Notes: generated from the letters alone by a model not told the origin. DNA of 15,899 bases from DAIUCA01 sp964613675 (GCA_964613675.1 CAZTIH010000053.1:1-15899), one strand, 5' to 3'; shown: positions 7,470 through 15,518, counted from the first letter of the stretch. Numbers and translations are program-made.

Positions 7470-10331
7470 ATGGATTCTTGTCATGCTTTGTTGCATCACA
7501 CTTTACAACCATTAATTCCTAAAGAACGCTTGATTACCGATCCGCTAAAGCGCTTCGCATACGGTACGGATGCCAGCTTTTATCGCATGACCCCTCAACT
7601 GGTCGTCCACGGTCAGACAGAACAAGAAATTTGCCAGATTCTAAGGGCCTGTTATCGCCATGAAACCCCCGTGACCTTTCGCGCAGCGGGCACGAGTCTA
7701 TCGGGGCAAGCGATTAGTGACTCTGTGCTGCTGTCGGTTGGGCAGAACGGTTTTCGGGAGCATCAGATTCTCGATCAAGGCACCAAAATTCGCTTGCAAC
7801 CCGGGGTAATTGGGGGAGAAGCCAATCGGTTGTTAGCCCCTTACGGTCGTAAAATTGGGCCAGACCCGGCGTCTATCAATGCGGCGAAAATGGGCGGCGT
7901 GGTGGCGAACAATGCCAGTGGAATGTGTTGCGGGATCGCGCAAAATAGCTATCACACCCTGTTGAATGCGCGGCTCATTTTTGCCGATGGCACTCTGCTC
8001 GACACTGCTGATGAAGCGAGTCGTGAGGCGTTTAGACGGTCTCATGCTCCGTTACTTGAAGGATTAGCGAACTTAGCGAAGTCGGCTAAACAGGATGACG
8101 TCCTCGTCGCGAAGATTCGGAAAAAATATCGTATTAAGAACACGATGGGTTACAGCCTGAATGCGCTTGTGGATTTTACCGATCCCTTTGACATTCTATT
8201 GCACCTGATTGTGGGTTCTGAAGGAACGTTGGCATTTATTTCAGAAGTTACGCTTGCAACGGTCGTAGAACAGTCTCACAAAGCGAGCGCCTTAGCTTTT
8301 TTTGCAGATATTCCAACGGCTTGCACTTTGATTCCGTTGCTTAAAGCCTTGTCGGTGGCGGCGGTGGAATTGATGGATGACCCCGCATTGCAGTCGGTCG
8401 CAAATAAGCCGGGAATGCCTGCGGTGTTAAAAACGTTGCCACGAAATGCCTGTGCGCTACTGGTGGAGGTGCGGGCCAATAACTGTGGTGAACTCGCTGC
8501 CAAAGTGGCCGAAGTCGAGGGGTTGTTCCAACAAAGTTCCCTGCTGATGCCGGCAAATTTCTCAAGTGACCCCAAAATTTTTAACCAATTTTGGAATATC
8601 CGTAAGGGGTTATTTCCCTCGGTGGGCGCGATTAGAGAAGTCGGAACGACGGTGATTATTGAGGACGTAGCGTATCCCTTGCCCGAACTCGCCGCTGCCA
8701 TGTGCGATTTACAGACTTTGTTGAAATCTCATCGGTATCACGAAGCCATCATTTTCGGCCATGCCCTCGATGGCAATGTCCATTTTGTGTTCACCCAAGA
8801 TTTTAGCCGACAACCAGAAATCGATCGTTATCACCGCTTCATGGATGAAGTCTGCGAACTTACTGTGGCGAAATACGACGGTTCTCTCAAAGGTGAACAC
8901 GGTACGGGTCGTAATATGGCGCCCTATCTCGAAATGGAATGGGGGACGGTGGCTTATGGATTAATGAAGGAAATCAAGCAGTTATTTGATCCTAAGGGGT
9001 TGCTAAATCCAGGCGTGATTCTGAATGACGATGCCATGGCCCATGTGACCCATCTGAAATCGCTGCCCCCCGCCCATGAGATCATAGATAAGTGTATCGA
9101 ATGCGGTTTTTGCGAGAATTATTGCCCTTCTAAAGCCCTGACTTTAACGCCCCGTCAACGAATTACGGCGTTGCGAGAAGAAGCTCGTTTGACGGCAATA
9201 GGCGCTTCTGAAGCGGCTGCAGAAATTGCCAAATCCTACCGTTATCTCGGGGTAGATACTTGCGCTGGTTGTGGATTGTGTTCGACCGCTTGTCCGGTTG
9301 AAATCAATACGGGAGAGATGATTCGGCATCTGCGGGGGCAAGCGTTATCGTCTCTTCAGACAAAAGGATTAGAAGTAGCAGCTCAGCACTTTGGAACGGC
9401 CCTTTCAGCAGCTCGACTGGGGTTACAGGCGGCGAATCTAGGGAAGCAAATCTTAGGGGAGACGGGGATGCAGACCGTCACCGGTACTTTGCGGAAAGTG
9501 AGTGGTAACCGAATTCCGAAGTGGCACACAACCCTGCCGAATGCAGCTCGCACCTTGTCTAATGTTCAGAAAATCGCTTCCGAGGAAGCCGCTGACCGAC
9601 CGCGCATCGTTTACTTTGCGAATTGTGCTAGTCGTACCTTTGGTCCCAGTGGAAACGATACGGAAACGCTGGATTTGCCCCAAGTCACCCGTCGATTGCT
9701 CGAAAAAGCTGATTACGAGATTTTGCTGCCCAAAAATATCGGTTCGCTGTGTTGCGGATTGACCTTCGAGAGTAAGGGGGCAAAAGATTTGGCAAATCAA
9801 CAGGTTAAGCAATTGGTTGAAGCACTTTCAGAAATCAGTGAGCAGGGGCGTATCCCAATTCTGTTCGATGCGAGTCCTTGTGGTTTGCGGATACGAGAAG
9901 CGGCAAAACATCTCTCAATTTTTGATCCAGTAGAAGCCCTTCACGACCTGATTTTGCCTCGTTTATACCTTGAGAAACAAGCGATTACCGTTGCGCTACA
10001 CATCAACTGTGCTGCCGCAAAAGCGGGATTGGGGCCGAAAATGCGGGCGATTGCAGAATCTTGTGCCGATCGGGTCGTCATTCCTCCAGACATTTATTGC
10101 TGTGGATTTGCTGGGGATAAAGGATTTTTTGTTCCAGAACTCAATGCCAGTGCGCTATCTACACTTGCAGAACAGCTTCCGAGTGACTGTACCGAAGGGT
10201 TTTCGAGTAACCGAACCTGTGAGATTGGTTTATCTGAGCACGGAAAAATTCCCTATAAATCAATTTTGTATTTAGTGGATCGGTGCGCAACTCACCGTCA
10301 GGAAGCGGCGGCTTCAGCCGTGTGTGGGTGA
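7470..10331 (+). CDS. dld: Membrane-associated D-lactate dehydrogenase (FAD plus Fe-S, NAD-independent)
   Basis: Oxidises D-lactate (possibly also related 2-hydroxy acids) to pyruvate and passes electrons to the respiratory chain. The 953 residues fuse a GlcD-like flavin half and a GlcF-like iron-sulfur half. FAD-binding motifs are RAAGTSLSGQ (71-80), IGPDPASINAAKMGGVVANN (129-148) and IVGSEGTLAF; SLKGEHGTGRN at 472-482 is the active-site/FAD-oxidase C motif. Two ferredoxin clusters follow, at C542-C545-C548-C552 and C598-C601-C604-C608, then two CCG-type domains with Cys-Cys pairs at 761-762 and 877-878. A GGAG lies seven bases before the ATG. The length matches the pseudomonad D-lactate dehydrogenase (about 940) and fits the lldR/lctP context; E. 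coli YdiJ is a related alternative with another substrate. Confidence 0.85.
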   Translation: MDSCHALLHHTLQPLIPKERLITDPLKRFAYGTDASFYRMTPQLVVHGQTEQEICQILRACYRHETPVTFRAAGTSLSGQAISDSVLLSVGQNGFREHQILDQGTKIRLQPGVIGGEANRLLAPYGRKIGPDPASINAAKMGGVVANNASGMCCGIAQNSYHTLLNARLIFADGTLLDTADEASREAFRRSHAPLLEGLANLAKSAKQDDVLVAKIRKKYRIKNTMGYSLNALVDFTDPFDILLHLIVGSEGTLAFISEVTLATVVEQSHKASALAFFADIPTACTLIPLLKALSVAAVELMDDPALQSVANKPGMPAVLKTLPRNACALLVEVRANNCGELAAKVAEVEGLFQQSSLLMPANFSSDPKIFNQFWNIRKGLFPSVGAIREVGTTVIIEDVAYPLPELAAAMCDLQTLLKSHRYHEAIIFGHALDGNVHFVFTQDFSRQPEIDRYHRFMDEVCELTVAKYDGSLKGEHGTGRNMAPYLEMEWGTVAYGLMKEIKQLFDPKGLLNPGVILNDDAMAHVTHLKSLPPAHEIIDKCIECGFCENYCPSKALTLTPRQRITALREEARLTAIGASEAAAEIAKSYRYLGVDTCAGCGLCSTACPVEINTGEMIRHLRGQALSSLQTKGLEVAAQHFGTALSAARLGLQAANLGKQILGETGMQTVTGTLRKVSGNRIPKWHTTLPNAARTLSNVQKIASEEAADRPRIVYFANCASRTFGPSGNDTETLDLPQVTRRLLEKADYEILLPKNIGSLCCGLTFESKGAKDLANQQVKQLVEALSEISEQGRIPILFDASPCGLRIREAAKHLSIFDPVEALHDLILPRLYLEKQAITVALHINCAAAKAGLGPKMRAIAESCADRVVIPPDIYCCGFAGDKGFFVPELNASALSTLAEQLPSDCTEGFSSNRTCEIGLSEHGKIPYKSILYLVDRCATHRQEAAASAVCG

Positions 10332-10375
10332 AGGAACTGCCAATTTTTTCCACGCTGCATTTGTGAAAAGTATCG

Positions 10376-10403
10376 TTTGCACCACCCTGTAGTTTGGTGC
10401 AAA
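10376..10403 (+). promoter_or_regulatory. Perfect 9-bp inverted repeat upstream of lctP
   Basis: TTTGCACCA at 10376-10384 is the exact reverse complement of TGGTGCAAA at 10395-10403, with a ten-base spacer. It lies 47 bases ahead of the lctP start in the 119-base dld-lctP gap. There is no T-run directly behind it. It could be an mRNA hairpin that separates dld and lctP expression, or a protein-binding site; it does not fit the LldR operator form. Confidence 0.5.
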
Positions 10404-10450
10404 TCGCGAGATCGTCATTTTTTAACCAAACCACGAGAGGAGTGAAATTA

Positions 10451-12130
10451 ATGAGTCTAGGACTCGATCTACAAGCCCTATTTGCCGTTCTACCCATTTT
10501 GGTCGTAGCGGTATTACTGATTGGATTGCATTGGCCGGCCTCGCGTGCCATGCCATTAATCTATGTTTTGACGGCTGTCATTGCTTTATTGGTGTGGCAA
10601 GTGCCGGTAGCACGGGTAGTTGCTTCCACGATTCAAGGACTTTTCATTACTTTCGACGTGTTATTCATTATTTTCGGCGCTATTTTGTTGCTCAATACCT
10701 TGAAACATTCCGGGGCAGTGATTGCGATTCGGAATGGATTCACCAAAGTGAGTGATGATCGACGGATCCAAGCCATCATTATTGCTTGGCTCTTTGGTTC
10801 ATTTATCGAAGGGGCGTCTGGATTTGGTACCCCGGCAGCGGTCGCGGGGCCTTTGCTCGTGGCTTTGGGATTCCCGGCGGTGGCGGCGGTCATGTTGGGG
10901 ATGATGATTCAAAGTACGCCCGTTACCTTCGGCGCGGTGGGAACGCCCATCGTAATTGGGGTGCGTAATGGTTTGCAGAGTGCAGAACTCGACGCCTTTT
11001 TGGTGCAGTCGGGGATGACGTTAGATCAGTACATTCAGATCGTGACCTTTAACGCCGCCATCATTCACGGCATCATCGGGACGCTCATTCCGCTCTTTAT
11101 GATCGTGATGATGACGCGCTTTTTCGGGAAAAATCGCTCGTGGACTGAAGGTTTAGCGATTGCACCCTTTGCGATTTTCGCGGGCCTGGCGTTCACCGTG
11201 CCCTATGTGTTGACGGGCTGGCTTTTGGGGCCTGAGTTTCCCTCCCTGTTGGGCGCATTAGTGGGTCTAGTGGTGGTGGTGACGGCTGCCCAGCATGGGT
11301 TTCTGGTGCCCAAAGAGAAGTGGGATTTCGCCCCTGCTTCAGAATGGCCGAGCCAATGGATGGGGACGTTGGAGATGAAGCTCGACCAAATCGCTGAAAA
11401 ACCCATGATGCCCATTTGGTTAGCGTGGACGCCCTATGTACTGATGGCTGCCTTTTTGGTGCTTTCTCGGTTACCCGAACTCGGAATTGGGGCCGCTTTG
11501 CGTTCGGCATTGGTATTGAGCTGGCCGAATATCCTGGAGACGGGCATTAGCGCCACTTCCACGCCACTTTATTTGCCGGGCGCTATTTTGGTCGCCGTCG
11601 TCTTGATCACATTTTTTCTTCATCAGATGCGGCTTCGCGAATTACAAGCGGCACTCGGGGATTCGACCAAAATTCTGCTCGGCGCTGGATTTGTGCTGAT
11701 TTTCACGGTGCCGATGGTGCGGGTGTACATCAATTCTGGGGTGAACGAGATGGGATACGGCAGTATGCCCGTCGTGATGGCGGCGTGGGTCGCGACCAAT
11801 GTGGGTGAGATTTGGCCTTTATTCGCACCGACGATTGGCGCGTTAGGGGCCTTTATTGCTGGAAGCAACACGGTCAGCAATCTGATGTTTAGTCTGTTCC
11901 AATTTGGGGTCGCCGAAAAACTGAATCTATCGACGAGCTTAATTGTGGGATTGCAATCGGTGGGGGCTGCGGCGGGTAACATGGTGGCAATCCACAATGT
12001 AGTGGCGGCATCTGCGACGGTGGGGTTATTAGGACAAGAGGGGATGACCCTACGTCGAACGCTCATTCCGACGGTTTACTATGTTCTGTTTGCGGGTTTA
12101 CTGGGATTGGCGATCGCGAACTGGGGTTAA
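10451..12130 (+). CDS. lctP: L-lactate permease family transporter (LctP/LldP)
   Basis: Inner-membrane proton symporter for lactate (family members also take D-lactate and glycolate). The 559 residues match E. coli LldP/GlcA (551/560). Many hydrophobic segments are visible from residue 10 to the C-terminus, and the family signature lies at 116-168: GSFIEGASGFGTPAAVAGPL followed by MMIQSTPVTFGAVGTP. I chose the ATG at 10451 because GAGAGGAG ends eight bases before it. An in-frame ATG at 10394 would add 19 polar residues and lacks a ribosome binding site. It follows dld by 119 bases and is probably in the same LldR regulon, supplying substrate to Dld. No L-lactate dehydrogenase gene is present in the window. 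Confidence 0.92.
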   Translation: MSLGLDLQALFAVLPILVVAVLLIGLHWPASRAMPLIYVLTAVIALLVWQVPVARVVASTIQGLFITFDVLFIIFGAILLLNTLKHSGAVIAIRNGFTKVSDDRRIQAIIIAWLFGSFIEGASGFGTPAAVAGPLLVALGFPAVAAVMLGMMIQSTPVTFGAVGTPIVIGVRNGLQSAELDAFLVQSGMTLDQYIQIVTFNAAIIHGIIGTLIPLFMIVMMTRFFGKNRSWTEGLAIAPFAIFAGLAFTVPYVLTGWLLGPEFPSLLGALVGLVVVVTAAQHGFLVPKEKWDFAPASEWPSQWMGTLEMKLDQIAEKPMMPIWLAWTPYVLMAAFLVLSRLPELGIGAALRSALVLSWPNILETGISATSTPLYLPGAILVAVVLITFFLHQMRLRELQAALGDSTKILLGAGFVLIFTVPMVRVYINSGVNEMGYGSMPVVMAAWVATNVGEIWPLFAPTIGALGAFIAGSNTVSNLMFSLFQFGVAEKLNLSTSLIVGLQSVGAAAGNMVAIHNVVAASATVGLLGQEGMTLRRTLIPTVYYVLFAGLLGLAIANWG

Positions 12131-12165
12131 GAGAAGCGATTGTGTAATTCGAGTGACGTTGTAGG

Positions 12166-12195
12166 TCGCCGAGAGCGGGGAGAAGCTCTTGGCGA
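12166..12195 (+). terminator. 11-bp stem-loop downstream of lctP
   Basis: TCGCCGAGAGC (12166-12176) pairs with GCTCTTGGCGA (12185-12195) through eleven pairs including one G-T, with loop GGGGAGAA. It lies 36 bases after the lctP stop. There is no T-tract, so it is either a Rho-dependent 3' end stabiliser or a degenerate terminator of the lactate operon. Confidence 0.5.
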
Positions 12196-12284
12196 TGTAC
12201 GTGTGTACCAGGGGATTTGCGGTTAATCTCGATAAGTTGGGATGATATATCTCCCAAATCGACCGACTTTTTCGAGGAATTTCA

Positions 12285-13481
12285 ATGATTTTGACGAAGC
12301 AACGCAGTTTTTACGAATTACTCTTAAGCTTAATTTTGGCATTGGGCGTAGCCGGATGCGGCGGAAATGACAACGATGCACAAGATGAAGAGAACACTTC
12401 TGATGAATCGCCAGAATTGGTTTGGAACCTGATTTCGGAAGCCTTTGAAATCGTGAATATTGAGACGGTGTTGACAGCGCCTGACCAGCCCGTTTCCACA
12501 TATAAAAGTGGGGGGGAGAGCGAAATTAGCGAAACCGAATGGTTGAATTACACACCGCCCTTGCCGTTTATCAAAAATACCACCCGCAATCTGCAATTTA
12601 ACGAATCGCAGTTCATAGCCTCGCCCAATGCGCCGTTGGGGACGACGACTTTCATTGTGACTTCTGATGGTTATTCTTGGGCGGCCATGTCTCTCGCGAT
12701 TAATGCTGTTTGGCCCTATCGCTCTACAGATTACAGTGGCCTATCGGCAGTCAATCCTTACTTTGCCGGTAATCTGGAAACTACCCCGCTTCCAGGCACG
12801 GTGAAGGTGACGGCAAATTACAAAGGACAAAACATGAAGTTTTGGGCCAACGCCGATGGGGTGCCTTCGGGGACGTTGCCTTTAGATCGTTATTTTGTGC
12901 GCGACGAGTGGGGCAATGAGTACATCATGCACGCTTCATCCGCTGAGGGGGCAAACAGGGTACGACAAGCGTTTGAAGCCGCAGTTTTACCCGTCGGGTG
13001 GCAAAAATTCGTCCGACGATTGGCTGAAGACTTGGTATTACACCCTGCCGAGGGGGCTGATGGCAGCTTTCATTATCTAGTGATTCGTGACAGTGCAGAT
13101 AATAGCTATCATCAAGTGAGCTGGTCATCCCAAGGGTCCTTAATGGCCCAAGTACCGGGGTTAGTGATTTGGGGTGGCGAGGGAGATGACACTTTATTTG
13201 GCGATGCAAACGGCTTAAGCGATGATTTCATTCGGGGCGCGGGCGGTAACGATGTCATTCATCCAGGATTCGGTAATGATGTGGTTTGGGGGGACGCGGG
13301 ACACGATACCGTGGTCTTACCAGGGTTGCGGAGTGTTTATTTTGTGGTATCTGAAGACGATACTTCGGTTTCGCTAAGTGACGGGCGTTTTGTCAAAACA
13401 CTTCATCATGTGGAGCAGCTTACTTTTAATGACGGGTCGATTTCTATGGCGTCGTTTTTGCGGTCAGCGGGTCGGCTGTGA
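12285..13481 (+). CDS. Predicted outer-membrane lipoprotein with C-terminal RTX-like repeats
   Basis: I do not recognise the family of the main domain. The first 25 residues form a lipoprotein signal (basic start, LLLSLILAL core, lipobox GVAG-Cys25). Gly at +2 argues against inner-membrane retention. An acidic linker (about 28-45) follows, then about 250 residues of mixed, Trp/Tyr-rich sequence with no known motif. Residues 297-343 hold four degenerate calcium-binding nonapeptides (GGEGDDTLF, GAGGNDVIH, PGFGNDVVW, GDAGHDTVV). After these comes a beta tail ending HHVEQLTFNDGSI, the form often found behind RTX blocks. GAGGA six bases before the ATG supports the start. It sits alone after the lactate operon. 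A calcium-stabilised surface or periplasmic role is inferred from the repeats. Confidence 0.75.
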   Translation: MILTKQRSFYELLLSLILALGVAGCGGNDNDAQDEENTSDESPELVWNLISEAFEIVNIETVLTAPDQPVSTYKSGGESEISETEWLNYTPPLPFIKNTTRNLQFNESQFIASPNAPLGTTTFIVTSDGYSWAAMSLAINAVWPYRSTDYSGLSAVNPYFAGNLETTPLPGTVKVTANYKGQNMKFWANADGVPSGTLPLDRYFVRDEWGNEYIMHASSAEGANRVRQAFEAAVLPVGWQKFVRRLAEDLVLHPAEGADGSFHYLVIRDSADNSYHQVSWSSQGSLMAQVPGLVIWGGEGDDTLFGDANGLSDDFIRGAGGNDVIHPGFGNDVVWGDAGHDTVVLPGLRSVYFVVSEDDTSVSLSDGRFVKTLHHVEQLTFNDGSISMASFLRSAGRL

Positions 13482-13603
13482 GGAAAAATACATTTAACTC
13501 TTGCGCCACCCACTTTGAAGGATGAGGAATGAAGTTGAAATCAGGGCCGTTCACGGAGAAATTTTAGTTAAAAAATCAAGGGCTTAACCGTAGAACTACT
13601 CAT
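13482..13603. other. Short gap with a possible 21-codon reading frame and no clear gene
   Basis: No long coding region is present. A GAAGG lies directly against the ATG at 13522, which opens a 21-codon frame (MRNEVEIRAVHG, then EILVKKSRA) ending in TAA at 13585-13587. It may be a peptide remnant or chance. The first copy of a 16-bp direct repeat overlaps its end. Confidence 0.25.
13574..13589. repeat. Direct repeat, left copy
   Basis: AATCAAGGGCTTAACC matches AATCAAGGACTTAACC at 13683-13698 in 15 of 16 bases. The two copies bracket the tRNA-Leu fragment. Confidence 0.55.
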
Positions 13604-13660
13604 TGCCCAGGGCCGGACTCGAACCGGCACGGTGTCGCCACCGAGGGATTTTAAGTCTCC
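13604..13660 (-). pseudogene. 3' half of a tRNA-Leu(UAA), truncated at the anticodon arm
   Basis: On the minus strand the sequence runs from CTTAAAA (a leucine UAA anticodon loop) through TCCCTCGG, a variable arm (TGGCGACACC), a complete T arm (GCCGG-TTCGAGT-CCGGC) and the acceptor strand CCTGGGCA. The 5' half is missing: no D arm (no GGTAGACGC) and no matching acceptor strand GCCCAGG. The 5' side of the anticodon stem mispairs at one position. No CCA is encoded. It cannot fold as a tRNA and looks like a leftover attachment-site copy of an integrating element that uses tRNA-Leu. A ~98-codon plus-strand reading frame across it is an antisense artefact. Confidence 0.75.
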
Positions 13661-13682
13661 GTGTTTTTGCGGTAGCCTTTAT

Positions 13683-13698
13683 AATCAAGGACTTAACC
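13683..13698. repeat. Direct repeat, right copy
   Basis: AATCAAGGACTTAACC is the partner of the copy at 13574-13589, 109 bases away, with one mismatch. It overlaps the end of the broken small ORF at 13693. Confidence 0.55.
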
Positions 13699-13899
13699 CG
13701 CATCTTTGGCGGTCACTGGGAGAATCCGCGCCAAGTTGCGCCCCACCGTCTCACCCTGCGGCACTCGCGTGAGCGGTTCATCCGAGAAACAACCCGCAGT
13801 TTCTTCAAAATATCCCGCAGGCCAGGGTCGCGGCTGGGCTCAAGAGCCACGATCACCTGGATAATCGGGTCGGAGTTCAGCTGCCGCAGGCACTAACAT
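13693..13899 (-). pseudogene. Small ORF overlapping the radical SAM stop, broken by an in-frame TGA
   Basis: An ATG at 13897-13899 overlaps the TAG stop of the radical SAM gene in the seven-base string ATGTTAG, typical of translational coupling. The frame reads MLVPAAAELRPDYPGDRGS, then TGA (13840-13842), then 48 more codons to TAA at 13693. The second part contains WPAGYFEETAG and EPLTRVPQGETVGR. This resembles a W-P-x-G-F/Y-F-E-x-T-x-G ... DEPL-x-R-x-x-QGE pattern that I recall from short bacterial hypothetical proteins, possibly antitoxins; I cannot confirm this. A second frame over the same bases also looks coding-like (IIQVIVALEPSRDPGLRDIL), so a frameshift may be involved. Treated as a decayed gene. 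Confidence 0.4.
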
Positions 13900-14924
13900 G
13901 TGCCTTCCAGCAATGCGGTGGCGTTGGACGAAGGTAAACCTGCCTTTTCCAGGAGTGCCGATAGATAACCGGGTTGTTCCTTGGCAAGGGCCAAAAAGAT
14001 AGCACTCGCGCGGTCGGGATCATTGAATACTTGGGCACAGTAGCCACAGGGGCCAGAACTGTGTTCGGGAATTGGCCAAGATACCTGGGCATGGCGATCT
14101 ACACTCGTTTGTAGCGCGCTAAATCCTTCAAATTTCAACAGCCGTAAGAGAAAAGATTCGAGAATCCGCAGTACCACCTCGGCGATGTCGTCCCCTTGGA
14201 GGATATTTCCGAAAATCAAAGGATTAGTCATGTTATTGGTGGAACAGCACGGCAACACATCGCCATTGGGCTGTACGAGGATGTCGTGGCCAATGCGTCG
14301 GTAGCAGCGCCAGTGATCTAATTCGGCTTTGATGGCGTAATCGGCCACGGTGGCGGGACGCTGGGCCGCGCGTCCGTAGGGAGCAATGAGTTTGTTCTCG
14401 CTGCGCACGCGGCTGGCTAAAGGTTCTCCTATGAGATCTGCGGCACTTCGACCTTGAGTCGCAAAAGTACCCACCACATTGGCATCTAGCCCCAGATCGC
14501 AAGCGGCGGTCAAAGCGTTGCGAATGGCTTCGATGGGGACAAAACGTAGATGTTCGTCATCGCAGGAGGTGGAATAACGCGTGAGTCCCGCGGCTTGGAG
14601 TTGCGCCAACTGCTCGCGGGCAATAGCAGGGGTTTTGGCCCAGTAGGACGAAGATACAACGGCGCTTGTGAGTCCGCGACGGTGAGCGGTTTGGCAAACA
14701 GCAAGTATGTCGTCGAACAGCAGAAACGGCTCGCCTCCCGTAAAACCCACCATATGAATCATGCCGGGAATAGCATCGCTCACCTGTTCCACCAGGCGGA
14801 TCATGTGTTCGCGACGCAAACGGTCGCCCGACGCTTCCACAGGATCGCAGCAAAAATCACAGCGGGCAGGACAAGCCCGCGTTGGTTTAAAGACGAGGGC
14901 ATTGGCTTGATTAGGCGTGGACAT
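13893..14924 (-). CDS. Radical SAM protein with C-terminal auxiliary cysteines (SPASM/twitch-like)
   Basis: Radical S-adenosylmethionine enzyme of 343 residues. The cluster motif is Cys18-x3-Cys22-x2-Cys25 (RACPARCDFCCDP), followed by the SAM-contacting GGEP at 63-66. The segment STSCDDEHLRFVP at 118-130 is common in peptide-modifying family members. After the barrel come Cys207, Cys226-Cys227 (GDVLPCCSTNN) and Cys293-Cys296 (GPCGYCAQVFND), likely ligands of an extra 4Fe-4S cluster. I chose the ATG at 14924, with GGAG seven bases upstream; a start at 15071 would run far into the preceding gene. It overlaps the 197-aa gene by 14 bases, so the two are probably translationally coupled. Placed behind two small peptide genes, it is a candidate peptide maturase; the reaction is unknown. 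Confidence 0.85.
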   Translation of the reverse strand: MSTPNQANALVFKPTRACPARCDFCCDPVEASGDRLRREHMIRLVEQVSDAIPGMIHMVGFTGGEPFLLFDDILAVCQTAHRRGLTSAVVSSSYWAKTPAIAREQLAQLQAAGLTRYSTSCDDEHLRFVPIEAIRNALTAACDLGLDANVVGTFATQGRSAADLIGEPLASRVRSENKLIAPYGRAAQRPATVADYAIKAELDHWRCYRRIGHDILVQPNGDVLPCCSTNNMTNPLIFGNILQGDDIAEVVLRILESFLLRLLKFEGFSALQTSVDRHAQVSWPIPEHSSGPCGYCAQVFNDPDRASAIFLALAKEQPGYLSALLEKAGLPSSNATALLEGTC

Positions 14925-15504
14925 GGTGTAGCTCCAGACGATGACCGATTCCGACAAGTTGTTGGCGAATGCGATGGGTTGCTTGCGCGTCGCTGGTAGG
15001 CGCGTGGAGTTCACAACCAAGTTGTGCGTTGGTTCCAACAACGCGGAAAGGAATCCCGTGTTGCACAACAACGCGCTGACTGAGTCCTGTCACAGCCACG
15101 TCGTCGAGGCGGTTTACGCGGAGATTGGCTTGTTGGTGGGTTCCCGTCACAACCAGACGACCCAGATGATCGCCATGCCAGGCGAGCCGATTGCCAGCCC
15201 CTTCGAGAGTAAAACGCTCGAGGGAAAGCCCTTCACAGTGCAGATCGCCGCCAGCGCCCTGAATTAGAATTTCGCGGAGTGTCGAGGGGACTCGCAGCAC
15301 CCAATGCACTTTTTGGGGCCAGCTGATCGCGATGACTCGGCGGGGCTGGCTTGAAAGGATTGTAGTATCGCCCTGATCTTGCCGATTGGGTGGATCGCCC
15401 ACGAGGCAGTCCACTTGGAGAAGTTCGTCATCTGAAAGACCGATGTCGATTTGTCCCACACCGAATTGCAAATGCAGAGCAGTCGTCGTTGTTGTCGTTG
15501 TCAT
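14911..15504 (-). CDS. Uncharacterised beta-repeat protein with N-terminal threonine run
   Basis: I do not recognise this 197-residue protein. It opens with seven threonines (2-8) and has no signal peptide or membrane segment, so it is probably cytoplasmic. Residues 56-75 and 79-148 consist of short alternating hydrophobic strands separated by Gly/Asn/Asp turns at roughly 20-residue spacing (ILIQGAGGDLHC, FTLEGAGNRLAW, LVVTGTHQQANLRV, VAVTGLSQRVVVQ). This is the appearance of a small beta-solenoid such as DUF4097/GIN-type folds. A helical, His-rich tail (RLELHHVHA) ends it. The ATG at 15504 follows the peptide stop codon (15519) by 14 bases, with AGAGGA upstream. Its coupling to the radical SAM gene suggests a partner, scaffold or substrate-presenting role, by inference only. 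Confidence 0.75.
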   Translation of the reverse strand: MTTTTTTTALHLQFGVGQIDIGLSDDELLQVDCLVGDPPNRQDQGDTTILSSQPRRVIAISWPQKVHWVLRVPSTLREILIQGAGGDLHCEGLSLERFTLEGAGNRLAWHGDHLGRLVVTGTHQQANLRVNRLDDVAVTGLSQRVVVQHGIPFRVVGTNAQLGCELHAPTSDAQATHRIRQQLVGIGHRLELHHVHA

Positions 15505-15518
15505 GGGGTTTTTGTCCT

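Noticed and set aside
10394..10450. Nineteen-codon extension of LctP
   Set aside because: It begins within the right arm of the inverted repeat, has no ribosome binding site, and the family N-terminus and a strong GAGAGGAG fit the ATG at 10451.
13840..13842. In-frame TGA considered as a selenocysteine codon
   Set aside because: I see no convincing SECIS-like hairpin directly behind it, no selenoprotein family match, and the surrounding frame shows other signs of decay.
13603..13896. Plus-strand 97-codon reading frame beginning MPRAGLEPAR
   Set aside because: The GLEPAR start is the standard artefact of translating the antisense of a tRNA T arm, and it runs across the tRNA-Leu fragment and the broken minus-strand ORF.
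14925..15071. Longer N-terminus for the radical SAM protein from an ATG at 15071
   Set aside because: It would lie entirely within the upstream 197-aa gene, reads unlike family N-termini, and the ATG at 14924 has a good ribosome binding site just before the cluster motif.
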